This document shows, piece by piece, positions 40,701 to 49,600 of a stretch of DNA of 64,000 nt (the stretch's first letter is position 1; each line of letters opens with the position of its first letter). A program made the translations under genes and the position numbers. Origin of the DNA: Mayamaea pseudoterrestris. Its lineage: Eukaryota; Bacillariophyta; Bacillariophyceae; Sellaphorales; Sellaphoraceae. Location of the stretch: contig BROI01000028.1 in NCBI GenBank assembly GCA_027923505.1, positions 186,001-250,000 on the forward strand, read 5' to 3'. Under the pieces are notes generated by a model that saw only the letters and a list, made by a program, of their open reading frames with translations, was not told the origin of the DNA and made no database searches.

Positions 40701-41490
40701 TCGGGGCGTTTCCAAGCTCGGGACTCGAATGCCTGCCTCGGTGCGCGTGCTCGACAACGAGCACTTTCGACTGGGACAGGCTCTTCGTCCAGCTTCCAGA
40801 TCGCCGTTTGAGACCATTTTAAAGCCAATATTGCAGTCGCTACTGCACAAGTTCGGTAATTTTGAATCAAAGAAAGTCACTTGTGCTACCATTGGATATG
40901 AAGGCTCGAGGAACGAAGTTCGATTGCAACAGACGTCTCTCGCCAAGCTGGCAAAGGAGCACGGTGGCATTCGTCTTGGAAGTCAGGTTGGCAAGGACGG
41001 TTACAATTTGACGTTTATGATTGCATACCTTCGAGACTTTGCCATGACTTACCACTTTCTTGGCGAGTCATTCGAAACGTTTGTGCCGTGGTCCAACGTT
41101 CAGCAAGTCGTGGAGCGTACCAAAGCTCGCATTTTTAAGGAGCATGCCGATCGATGTCTTCCAGGCAAGCCTTTTGTCGGCGCCCGCGTGACACAGCTTT
41201 ACCACGAAGGCGCTTGCATATACTTTTACTTTTGCATGAACTTTGAGAATGTGCCTGATCCCAGCCACGTTTATTCTGAAATTGAGCACGCGGCTCGTCG
41301 TGAAATCATGGACAATGGTGGATCTGTCAGCCACCATCATGGAATAGGCAAGGTCCGCGCCGAGTATCTCAAGGAAATCAATTCTTCAGCCTTTATGGAT
41401 AGTCTGCAAATGTTTAAAAAAGGCGTTGATCCATTGAACATATTCGGGGCGCGCAATAGTGCATTTGCGACCGACAAGCCCGAGGAGTAA
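34783..41490 (+). CDS. Ether-lipid multienzyme: ACBP + PLP aminotransferase-like + FAR + DHAP acyltransferase + alkyl-DHAP synthase
   Basis: Intronless, 2235 residues from the first ATG (34783). Domains in order: acyl-CoA-binding protein (about 22-109, LRMYGLYKHVHDGPC, EEAMEQYV). DegT/DnrJ-type PLP aminotransferase-like (about 157-573; PLP-ring D316, Schiff-base lysine K346 in SFGWIKTATALGGG) with a hydrophobic insertion. Membrane segments (about 592-640). Fatty acyl-CoA reductase (about 689-1010; TGSTGFVG, catalytic Y887-x3-K891). GNPAT-like acyltransferase (about 1218-1513; H1268-x4-D1273, EGTRSR). FAD-dependent AGPS (about 1650-2230; FGGGTNVS, HEPDSIEFSTLGGW, GACIYFYF, triple His 2184-2186). 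FAR makes fatty alcohol from acyl-CoA, GNPAT acylates DHAP, and AGPS swaps the acyl for the alcohol, giving alkyl-DHAP. I see no PTS1 and no clear PTS2, although animal GNPAT and AGPS are peroxisomal. The role of the aminotransferase-like domain is unknown. Confidence 0.93.
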   Translation: MTSNADADADKDLDAPTIPSTMQDLFEQVVGWIRDTPVTANMQPSTDTKLRMYGLYKHVHDGPCVGEQPSVLRVEALYKYKAYRACEMLKKEEAMEQYVQVAGAQNNWLGHKILTHYQSWCAAHGKYATSAVIPIASDSNSIATKMLSLLGIRPLVPRGQLDISVSDLLFAISSCCSLSGSLRSKEQAVQDLFASSSSDTHHAVVGLSARTLMDLYFCAKKYPKGSQLIMSPAINVPGVVAVLKHHDLEIVAIDLPMDANGQTRISVDCDAIESAVTAKTVAIMVVHPFGMPSASDKEMSRLRKLANEQNLSLMEDCAECFTGLSKDAFQPSTLADVNFYSFGWIKTATALGGGVALVSDDKIAKDMNRIQHSSYPLQSTWVILWRTVKGLWIHLMTASPVLFALFAYALNLVGLDLDAAVYAVIRGFSSPSPAERLRQIRQRPCAALLSMLNRRLKQSRNNVVPSVEARKRRCETVLKSLRTSNPDTVGHLDDSSTFWLFPIISKNPKRFCQALRKNGYDVTRGMSQLKCVDDGQSCPRASELMQSAVYLPISSRSMSDSQLCRLTELIQAAEPETSKPPLKAYNTWRVSWKTAVFVGAMLVMLSSLRYTMLFFINVFILLGLLALATSVILRWSVSDWYLDHSSNFVKYSHLLTGHDERKSDISSRNVLKAMDVLKVPANSLGETRKVFLTGSTGFVGSNLLRNLLLNRKELLIESVTLLCRSKRGQSARSRVDKLLSEPQFSFLSDDEKLSAVQVVEGEVSTPNVGLSETDYNAIIEDSKFTHVIHCAASVSFTQELPDAARTNIASSLHLQKLTAMITSGSAIFVHVSTAFVHGGDTGTAAEPLPEKLYSLGKYDPARLYSSMLGSQFYAAKAMHELGFHNSYTFSKCVCEHLLSRNSCVRTIIIRPSIVGPAVELPWEGWAGAKPSTIVAAACLYMAYQWNLWSFGNHRVPCIPVDILSSFIVAKVFAVEHIEDASEILVPSSADSDSARSSAISFEKIKRADSTASSSSDSWPDSAASQHSLDIYNAAWNGASPESSSFTWIDYAAAICQVGAITGYFSRPTAFVSLGFAKRIVPWASFSINSFRRLHALVVDIPFNTIKKMGNFFGYDTSLMKKLHPFLELPLLFYPFMNSKFYFDSDLTAPVELNGQRYMFSCTAAAHRFMVNDRNNTSENSAKPFLGSTDKIYSCRIAGSLHQQTCPDAWWALTQPEGGYFTRFAGWIIVKILRATCTEVTVDVDSFRSIITHLENEAEPMTVILAPTHRSFMDFIVLSYALFALPELKVKIPHIAAADDFERLPYIGWLATRLGAFFVRRGRKHKDPKLRDNLSSITNSATHHSPFIEVFIEGTRSRDRRFHRPKTGFLRCIQNQGPIVVAPITINYERVPDQHALAAEATGGLNKGLNVFSLINWLRRVSGGKVRLGRIHIAACQPISATDGSNQLDARILADMIQCRQQEQVCISDYHIKAASSLLKLKVETVEDAMRRVDCKFWPKTNAGSSLLDVPTDETELLTVLLQASPTLSKLFVESHPNWSNWLNRLNETTLDESLRGVDSVRQIIDSLVPMFDEADRCTGEALRILTEKGFSNPKPEHALQKTLTFSNKLPHGLIRASLAMKLHGSLVTYDETMPYFSDGAVAKQRIPNSDESLGFWGFHDSSFVVQTDSQGSPFVTMQGKRYTLSNARMRKILPFIQEEMNVKVDLFREAFLDNEKIAFPGCCIVAEDLELLKPTCLSVTYEERVRHGTGHCQEDVFAIRSGHLPRIPDLVVWPKTQAEVQSIVRLAKEKSWCLIPFGGGTNVSLATRCPSLEVEPRPIVSVDMRKMSKILWVDEENGLARVEAGITGRHLVEQMAQRGYTIGHEPDSIEFSTLGGWVATKASGMKRNKYGNIEDIVKAVRVIGPNGVLQHGSDGEVVWGREASGMDLCSVMFGSEGCLGIITSATLRIWPEPEVKDYDGFIFPDFEMGVRFARGVSKLGTRMPASVRVLDNEHFRLGQALRPASRSPFETILKPILQSLLHKFGNFESKKVTCATIGYEGSRNEVRLQQTSLAKLAKEHGGIRLGSQVGKDGYNLTFMIAYLRDFAMTYHFLGESFETFVPWSNVQQVVERTKARIFKEHADRCLPGKPFVGARVTQLYHEGACIYFYFCMNFENVPDPSHVYSEIEHAARREIMDNGGSVSHHHGIGKVRAEYLKEINSSAFMDSLQMFKKGVDPLNIFGARNSAFATDKPEE

Positions 41491-41636
41491 GGTGCAGCAA
41501 CTATGCGTATCATCGCGTATACTGTCAAGTAATAAAGATGATACGGCTTAGAGAATATAAAAACAAATTATGATGTTGTAAATGTACTCTTTACTGGAGA
41601 AAAAGGTAGGCTCAGACCAACTAATAAGCTCTTCCA

Positions 41637-42674
41637 CTAGCCTGAATCTGTGACATCGAATACAGAGCCGAGGCTGCACGGCAAAATCTGCGTCGTCGAT
41701 GGTGGAGCGTCTGACTCTGCTGCATGCCCGTGTGTCTCGTCCAAAGTGCCGCTAGATATGTTGGTAGTTTGCTCCAAGGTTGGCTGATAATCGGATCCGG
41801 CATTGTTGAAAATGTCATCGTCCGAGTCGTCGGCAATGTCAACCGCCAGTGCCTTTGTTCGGTCCTTCTCACGCTCATGTTTTACAAGAGGCTTCCATAA
41901 CGCATCTTTGATTGACTGCAGCAAGCTCGGAGTCACTGGACTCGCCTTTAGTACAACGCCAGTGTCGTCTGCATCCGTATGAAACGTCGCCAGTGTGCGT
42001 TCCATTGGAACGAGCCACGCGCGCGATCGGTTGCGAGGATCCGGCATGTCCGCCGCAAACTCCAAAATTGTCCGCTGCACAAGTCTACCAGCGTTGGTTG
42101 GAGTTGCTGCTGCGGCTGTCATGGTTGGCGCTGGCTGCAGCTTGGATTTGCAGTAGGCGAGCAAGTCGCGGCCCAGGTCGGTTTGCGCTTGAATTTGATC
42201 GTTTAAAATTAAAAACTCTGCTTCCTCCTTTGTATTTGGTACATGTGACAAGTTTTCTTGCGTTTGATGCTCTCGAACATGTTGCCGCTTCTTCAATCCA
42301 TGTGTCCACGCCTGTTCGAGATCGTCGTCGAGCGTCGGTGCGTCCTTCTCGTAGTGTCGCAAGTCATTGTCTCTTGTCAATTCGTCAGTTTTGCCTTCTC
42401 GTCGTTCCTTGGCACGGTCCCGATATGTAGATGCATTTTCTTGTTCCGATGTCATGTCTTTGTCTTCCTCCTGGTCGCCATCGCGTTGGCGCTGCTTCTT
42501 GCGTCGCTTGTCGCTCGCTTCCTCGTCGGAAGATCCATCTTCGTTATTACCGCCATGCCGCTGCTGCCGCTTGTTCTTTCGCTTAAAGTCGGACTCGACT
42601 GCTTGGCGAGCAAACTCCCTCGTCGAAGCAGTCGCTCGATGGCGCACGAGGGATGCAAAGGCGTCGTTGTTCAT
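41637..42674 (-). CDS. RED/IK-like spliceosomal protein
   Basis: 345 residues if translation starts at ATG 42674, chosen because the protein then begins MNNDAFASLVRHR, comparable to the TNEDFRKLL start of RED. ATG 42758 is in frame and would add 28 residues. A Lys/Arg/Asp/Glu-rich segment precedes YRDRAKERREGK (about residue 85), the hallmark of the RED N-terminal domain, and THGLKKRQ follows. RED/IK with its partner SMU1 joins the spliceosome B complex and helps splice-site activation. The C-terminal half diverges and lacks the RED repeats seen in animals. Head-to-head with the LCMT-GNAT gene, 232 bp apart. Confidence 0.7.
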   Translation of the reverse strand: MNNDAFASLVRHRATASTREFARQAVESDFKRKNKRQQRHGGNNEDGSSDEEASDKRRKKQRQRDGDQEEDKDMTSEQENASTYRDRAKERREGKTDELTRDNDLRHYEKDAPTLDDDLEQAWTHGLKKRQHVREHQTQENLSHVPNTKEEAEFLILNDQIQAQTDLGRDLLAYCKSKLQPAPTMTAAAATPTNAGRLVQRTILEFAADMPDPRNRSRAWLVPMERTLATFHTDADDTGVVLKASPVTPSLLQSIKDALWKPLVKHEREKDRTKALAVDIADDSDDDIFNNAGSDYQPTLEQTTNISSGTLDETHGHAAESDAPPSTTQILPCSLGSVFDVTDSG

Positions 42675-42906
42675 GATGAAAATGTGCGAAAGGGGATGCA
42701 CGAGAAACGCGATAGACGAACGTCGCACCGTTATTTCCCCGGTGTTGCGATGCGACATTCTTTTGCACGATTGATGAACCAACGACGAGGGCGGTCGTCG
42801 CTCACATGGATAAGTGCTGCTACCGGGGTTTCATACTAATGTAACGATAGCCATCACCTTAAGCTGTAATCGTTACTACACTTCTTATTCGTTGATCAAT
42901 GATATT

Positions 42907-44613
42907 ATGAGACCTGACACGAGCTGCATTGCCGTCAGCAAGACGGCGCGAGACGCGCTGCAGGCGAAGTGGTCGGCCGTTTCCGTCGGCAAGTACAACG
43001 TGGCATCCACAAACCATGACCAACAAGTATACCATCAAATGATTCATGCCATGGCGCATCACGCTAAAGCAACGAGGCCGCAGACTCCATTGGTGAATGC
43101 GGGATACGCCATGCGAGTCACTGTCATGCTCCACAACATGCAAAGTTACTTGCGATTTCATCGCGCCTTGAGCGGCTCGCTCCAACATGTGCAGATTGTC
43201 ATACTTGGCGCGGGCTTGGACGTTGCTGGCTTTTGGGCATTGTCGCAGCTGGAACATGATGATGATCAGGTGCATTTAGTGGAAATTGACGTGCACTCGG
43301 TGTGGCAGGCGAAGCGTGACGCAGTGACGTCGCTCAATTGGGTGGTTCCTTCCAACGAAGCAGACAACGCTCACGTTTGGCACGGCGTGCCGCAGGTCGG
43401 AAAAGGCCAGTGTCGATACAGTCTTGTTCATGCTGACCTTCGTGACACGTCAAAGTTGCAGGAAACTCTCTCATTCTTGCAACTTGACAATCCGACGCTT
43501 GTTTGCGCGGAGCTCGTCCTGGCGTACCTTGGCGAGCAACGTTGCGACGACCTACTGCAATGGTGCTCCAGCAACCTTTGTCGACACCCCATGAGCTGTC
43601 TCATTGCCTTGGAACCGCTCGGTAGTCAGACGCAGGAGTCAGTCTTGAGTGGCTATCAGTACAACTACGTGTCGCAATTCACGGCGAAACTGAACCGAGG
43701 CCTAGCTGATAACGGATCACACAAGGGACCGCTGTTTGATCCGTTAGGTGCGAATCGCGCGTCTGTCATTAGAAGAATGCACGAGAACGGGTGGACAAGC
43801 TCTAGGATTCTGACATGTGGTGATGCAGCCGCGGAAGCGGTTCAGTTTGGAGCTGACTTGATCTGCCGCGAAGTGTTTGACGAACATGCGGCGCTCCATC
43901 TTCATCTTCAGTCCTACGTGATGGTGCTAGGATTCAAGCACGAGACGGAACACTTACTCCAGCGATACATGAATGCCAAGAATATAAACGAACGTCCACT
44001 TGGTCGCTTATTGAAGGATGGTTCAAGGATTTGGTTAACCGAAATTGAACGCCAGGATGAAGCGGAACTACGCAGCCAGTTCTCGTCAACTTATCAACGT
44101 TATTTTGATACATACCCAGCAATCAAAAAGATGGTAAAGACGGCGTTGAGAAAAGACCTTGCCTCATCGTCAGTCGATGGCGATGATACTTCCAAAATCC
44201 ACTTGCACTATCGCAGCATTGATGGACACTTTCTGGTTGCGGTACAGTATCCTCCAATGAGCAATATAAACTCAATGACTCGGATACTGATTGGAGGTAT
44301 TGGCTGGCGCAAATTGTCACCAAAGGAGCAAGCCGCCCGCGGATTCCAGTGGACTAGCTATGAAATTCATCGCCTCGTCGTGGCACCGCACTCGCGGCGC
44401 CTGGGCGTTGCTCGTTGCTTGTTGGAGCGCGCGGAATCGTTGATTCAACATGGCACTCCAGCCTATCAACTAATTGCGACTACACCTGTATTCCAAGTGG
44501 ATGCCACTGCATTCTATCGAGGCAATGGATTCATGCTCTTGTCGGAAGCTGAAATGGGAAACATCACGCTACAAACATACTCAAAAATTACTAACATAGA
44601 GCAAGGTAGCTAA
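42907..44613 (+). CDS. Fusion of leucine carboxyl methyltransferase-like and GNAT acetyltransferase-like domains
   Basis: 568 residues from ATG 42907; the frame is open upstream only to a GTG. The N-terminal part (about 15-330) follows the PPM/LCMT family: KYN..ASTNHDQQV, PLVNAGYAMRV (the PLINRGY motif), SAM-binding VILGAGLDVAGF, and LVCAELVLAYL. In that family LCMT1 methylates the C-terminal Leu of PP2A, and LCMT2/TYW4 acts in wybutosine synthesis. The C-terminal part (about 350-560) has a GNAT core, YEIHRLVVAPHSRRLGVARCLL, followed by AFYRGNGF. I know of no such standard fusion. Which substrates are used is open. Confidence 0.75.
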   Translation: MRPDTSCIAVSKTARDALQAKWSAVSVGKYNVASTNHDQQVYHQMIHAMAHHAKATRPQTPLVNAGYAMRVTVMLHNMQSYLRFHRALSGSLQHVQIVILGAGLDVAGFWALSQLEHDDDQVHLVEIDVHSVWQAKRDAVTSLNWVVPSNEADNAHVWHGVPQVGKGQCRYSLVHADLRDTSKLQETLSFLQLDNPTLVCAELVLAYLGEQRCDDLLQWCSSNLCRHPMSCLIALEPLGSQTQESVLSGYQYNYVSQFTAKLNRGLADNGSHKGPLFDPLGANRASVIRRMHENGWTSSRILTCGDAAAEAVQFGADLICREVFDEHAALHLHLQSYVMVLGFKHETEHLLQRYMNAKNINERPLGRLLKDGSRIWLTEIERQDEAELRSQFSSTYQRYFDTYPAIKKMVKTALRKDLASSSVDGDDTSKIHLHYRSIDGHFLVAVQYPPMSNINSMTRILIGGIGWRKLSPKEQAARGFQWTSYEIHRLVVAPHSRRLGVARCLLERAESLIQHGTPAYQLIATTPVFQVDATAFYRGNGFMLLSEAEMGNITLQTYSKITNIEQGS

Positions 44614-44688
44614 TGGTCATATCATTACTGTTAACATGTTATACAAGGTGACCAATCTTTCTTGACTTGCAGCGACGACAATTTATGC

Positions 44689-46173
44689 TTATGCTAGCGT
44701 CGCATCGACAAATTGCTTGAGAGCATCCACTGTTCGCACCTCGGATTCATACTTGACGACTGTTCCATCCGCCTTGATGACATTGACGGTAGGGAAAGAC
44801 TTTGTGTTCATGTTTTCCATGACAAACTCACGCTCCTCGTCGCCGCGGAATGTAAAGACATCCACCTCGCCGCCAACAGCCTTGGCAAACGCTTCATACT
44901 CGTCCTCCATCTTTTGCGAAAACGAGCACCATGGCGCGTACACGACAACGACAGCCGGTTTACCCGAGTCCTTGACCTGAATGGCTTCATCGACAGACTT
45001 GATCTTCTTAGCGGCACTCTTTCCATCCTCCCATACTAAAAAACGATGCCAACAAAAAAACATGAGTCAGATGCTATCGGCAGCAGCATCATCACCACCA
45101 CCACAACATATACTTACAGTCACGCTCCCAGGTACGCTCAGCGCCATCCACATGGATGCCGCATTCAGTCTTGGCCGATCCGTCCTTGGTCTTTAAACCA
45201 ACGAATCGACCGACGCGTTCCTTGGCATAGTCAAGCCAGATAGTCTTGTCACCGACCCATTCATAATTGACAAACTTGACAGATCCATCCTCAGGAACTG
45301 GAATAGTATCCTTGGCATCTCCAATACTAGGGTATCCCTTTTCGTGGAGCGGGTGGTATGGAATCTTGTACTTGACCATGTAGTCAAACACATCCTCCAA
45401 CGTCCAGTAAGCTAGCGGATTGCACTTGGCCAAGCCACCGCCAATTGGTGCATTTTCAAACAGATCAATCCAGGCGCGCTCAAAGCCTTGCCAGCGGGTA
45501 CGTCCATTGATCATGCAGTCAGTGTTGAGCGTCTTGAGGCCGCGTTGAAAGGGCTCCACCTTGCAGACGCGATCATACTCGTCAATGTCTTCCTTCCACA
45601 AGTCGGCACCGTATCGCTTGTCAAAGGCAGCCTTGTCATTGACGGGAATACCGTCGGCGCAAAACACTTCAGCCTTGAAATTGTACTTTGACTCGAGCTG
45701 TGTGTTGGGAGTGATGTCATGAGCAAAGGTGAGCAAGTCGATCGATTTAACACAAGCCTAAAGAAACCTACACCCCACACACTTACCGTCTTTAAAAAAT
45801 CCATTGTCTCTGGGAACAAGTGAAAGGTATCAACAACCATAATCTTGGCCTTGCCATTCTCTCCCAAGTAACCAAGTCGCCCCAAAAGATCGGTAATGAC
45901 ACAGTCACCGGCAATCATTGCATTTGGAAAAACAGCGTTTCCGTAATTCTCGCAACTAATTTTCAAAGCGTACATGGCTTGCTCCTCCAAATGAGCCAGT
46001 CGAAGTTCCTTGCCCTTGGCGTTGAACTGCTCCTGGTCAAAGGCAGCGTCGGCGGCTGCCATGTAGGTTGAAGAAGACGCGGCGCGAAGAAAGGAAACAT
46101 GTTTTTGAGGTGCAAACGCCTGGGACAACTGGAGTCCCGCAATGGCGAGAATGGCAATGGAAGTGAATAGCAT
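44689..46173 (-). CDS. APR: Plastid APS reductase, Fe-S-free type, with thioredoxin-like C-terminus
   Basis: Three exons: 46173-45787, 45697-45118 and 45035-44689 (introns 89 and 82 nt, GT-AG); 437 residues. The start is a signal peptide followed by SQAFAP, the plastid cleavage motif. The reductase domain includes VDTFHLFPET and the catalytic ECGIH (C308). The Cys residues that hold the [4Fe-4S] cluster in plant APR are missing: the CC pair reads VC and GCEPC reads GDAKD. This is the APR-B pattern known from Physcomitrella and diatoms. The C-terminal thioredoxin-fold domain has APWCSFS, so the second active-site Cys is Ser362. The enzyme reduces adenylylsulfate to sulfite in cysteine synthesis. 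It shares a 512-bp divergent region with the ABCC gene. Confidence 0.92.
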
Positions 46174-46685
46174 GTTGCAGTTTCTCTTTGTATCAAGTGA
46201 GAACAAGCCTGGCTGAGTTAGGTAACAAGCCGATGGACGAGAAATGAACGAAAAGGATCAGCACGTTCGAAGATCCTTGCAGCGTCGAGCAGCGGATGAC
46301 AATCTTCTAAATCGAAGCGTGTGAATCGAGTCGTGGAGAAATGGATGGTTCCCATCGCCTGTCACAAATTGTCGCAGCGCCACTCATTCAGAACCGGTAC
46401 GATGCTAGAACAATTCGAATGACGCCACCGACATCACGCAAAATGAAGGCGATCGAAGAGCGCGACCATGAGTCAGTGCATTAATACACACAAAACGCTT
46501 GCAACTCCTTGTGATTGGACTGCAAATAGCCTACCGCAATCGCCACCAAACCTTGTTGTGGATAGTTTAGAAAGGATTATAGAAGCTCAGCTAGTGGACA
46601 AGTAGCAACAGTGAACCAACGAGTAGTAGAAGCCAGCATTTCCAATCAGAACAATCGCGCCTTCGCTTTTTCTGTTTCAAGCATC
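46174..46685. promoter_or_regulatory. Divergent promoter region (APR / ABCC) with recurrent motif
   Basis: 512 bp. It contains GTCACAAATTGTCGCAGCG at 46361-46379, nearly identical to the copy at 25729-25747. This is 188 bp upstream of the APR start and 307 bp upstream of the ABCC start. An upstream frame joined to ABCC starts at GTG 46611 and is not counted as coding. Confidence 0.4.
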
Positions 46686-49600
46686 ATGACGGAACCAGTG
46701 AGCAGCGACAGCCACCACTCCGCCGAGATGATGGAAGTTTCTCTCAGAGACGACAAGTTCTTGGAACATGAATCAGCCAAGAAGGAACCACAATTGCAGC
46801 TGGAGCGATCATGCTGTGGCTTGCGCAGCAAACCAATTCCAAAGTCTGCCGCTGAACTTGGCGTATGGGAAGCATCGCTGGAGGACCGGAGTAACTGTAT
46901 ATCAAGATGGACGCTCGACTACTTGACGCCGTTGCTCAAGCTTGGCTCGCACAAGGTACTTGATGCAGGGGACATGGGAGTGCCCTCCAAGCAGGATTCT
47001 GCGGAACGCGCATATGCGGAAACGTTACGAATCTTCAAGGCGCAGTGCGTCAAGTGCAAAGCCAAGAATGAAGAGATTTTGGCCAAGCGCGAGGCAGTGC
47101 TAGCCAAATGCCAGACGGAGGAGGCGCGTCTTAAAGTCAAGCCGGCGAAGTTGCATGAACCATCGATAGCCTTTGCGCTAGCCAAGGCGTTTGGTCTGGG
47201 GCAGCTGGTGGTTGCTGTTCTTTACTACATTGTTGGAGCGATTCTCGGATTTGCTCCAGTCATTATCTTGAATGATCTTGTCAAGTTTTTCGAGTCTGGC
47301 CTTTCCATCAACGAGTATGATGGCTACGTGCATCCGTGGGCCGAGGTTGCCGCGCTGGCAGTGGTCCCAGTCATTATTACCTTGCTGCAGACGCGCCATT
47401 CAGTCATCATGTCACACTGCGCCGTCTTTGTGCGAACGGCCGTTAGCACCATGCTGTATCGCAAGGCGCTGCGTGTTTCGGCGGCGGCGCGAGCCAAGAC
47501 TAGCACTGGTCAAGTCATTAATATGATGTCGAACGATACTGCTCAGCTGCAGCGATTCTTGCAATTTGCCGGTATGATTTTGGTGGCACCAATCCAGATT
47601 ATCATTGCGTTGGTTCTCATCTTTCAGCAAGTGGGTAATGCGACGTGGGTGGGAGTAGGTTTCATGGTGATGTTGATTCCTGTAAATACCTTTATCTTTT
47701 CCATCATTTCCAAGCAACGCCGCGCAGTGCTCAAGTATTCGGACATGCGCGTTCGAACAATGAACGAAGTACTAGCAGGGATTCGCATTATCAAGTTCTA
47801 TGCATGGGAGCGTCCCTTTGGGAAAGAAATTGGACGGTTGCGTGGCGAGGAGCTCAAAGCTCTCACCAAGCTTGCTTACACTGTCGCGATTGGATTCTCA
47901 CTCATTTTGATGTCGGCGCCGCTGATCCAACCGATTCTGGTGTTTCTGACTTATGTTGGAATTCAAAGCGAATCGCTGACTGCTGCTACAGCATTTACTA
48001 CTGGTACGTGTTAATCGACAGTTGTTGCAGCCCCCCTGGACTTGATCTAACGCTTTATGCTTTTTCAATCGTAGTCGCCTTGTTCAACATTATGAGAATG
48101 CCATTCGCATTTCTTCCGATGGGTTTTCTTCAGTACATTCAATCGCGTATTTCATTGCGCCGACTGGAACGATACTTGGATCTACCGGAGCTCGAGTCTT
48201 ATGTTGAACACAGCGGTCCGCCGGACGACATGGACGATGCTGCCTCCAAGGAAGGCAGTGTTGCTATTCGGCATGGTAGTTTCAGCTGGATTAACCCTGA
48301 CAGTGAACCCATTCGCGCCGTGAATGAGCCAGATGTATCTCGCAAGGCGCGCAAGTCGAAGAAAAGCGTCCGATTTTCTGGTGTTGACCACGACATGAAA
48401 GTTAGCATTCATAGCTCTGTAAGCCAGGCCAGTCAAGCGAGCGAAAGTCCAAAAACAGCAACCATTACGCTGCAAGACATATCCTGCACGATAAATTCAG
48501 GCGAACTTGTTGCTGTTGTCGGTCCTGTTGGCTCCGGAAAATCTAGTTTTCTGTCGGCTATTTTGGGCGAAATGGAACCTATCAACAACTCAAAGGTTTA
48601 CATTTCGCGCCCTGCTGATGCGGCCCTTGGATATGTCTCATATTGTGCGCAAACGCCATGGGTCGTTAATGATACGCTGCGTGGTAACATTTTGTTTGGC
48701 CGAGAATACGACGAAGAGCGATACATGTCTGTTGTTGCTGCTTGCGCTTTGGAGGACGATCTTGCTATTCTACCTGCAGGAGACGAGACGGAAATTGGCG
48801 AACGAGGGATCAATCTCAGCGGCGGGCAGAAGGCGAGAGTTAGTCTTGCTCGCGCAATGTATTCCGGAGAAACGCGTATCGTGTTGCTTGACGATCCGCT
48901 GTCGGCTGTTGATGCGCACGTGGGCGAGCACATTTTCCAGCACGCAATATCCGGTCAGCTATGTGCCGGCGTCACTCGCATTCTTGTCACTCACCATGTG
49001 CATTTACTTTCGAGATGTGACAAAGTGATTGTCCTCGACCACGGGCGGATCGCGCACTGCGGAACATATGCAGATTTGGTCGCTCAAGGCGTCGAGTTTG
49101 CCGGCGCCGTCGACGCTTCCAAGGTAAAAGGCGTAACCGAGGATGCAGTAGTGGAGACTGAAAAGGATGTTGGAAAAGATATCAAGAAGGCGGCGGCTCC
49201 GACCATTGACAATTTGGCTGCTCTACAGAAGAACGGCAAAAAATTAGTCAAGGACGAGGAGCGTGAGGTTGGAAGTGTATCAGGCTCTGCATACATCAAA
49301 TATGCACGAGCTGGAGGTGAGTGGAACATTTTCACGTGGAGTTGCTAGTCGAGAGAGATTCTCACTTCGTCCCACTTGCCATTGTAGGATTGTGGATTGC
49401 CGCCGGAGTTGTCGTAATCCAAGGGTTGGGCAGGGTGGCGGAAGTCATGTCGAGTTTTTGGCTAGCGCTATGGGCAAAGCGGAGCCTAGCGGCGCAAGAG
49501 AGTGGCGATCCATTTTCTCGTCAAGAGCAAGACCGCTATCTTGGAATTTATGCTCTGTTTGGTATGTTGGGAATTCTAGGGCTCACAGGTCGCGCATTGC

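Noticed and set aside
45698-45736. Earlier acceptor for APR exon 2 giving ACVKSIDLLTFAHDITPN
   Set aside because: The acceptor at 45698/45697 joins LKT directly to LESKYNFKAEVF, matching the family without an insertion.
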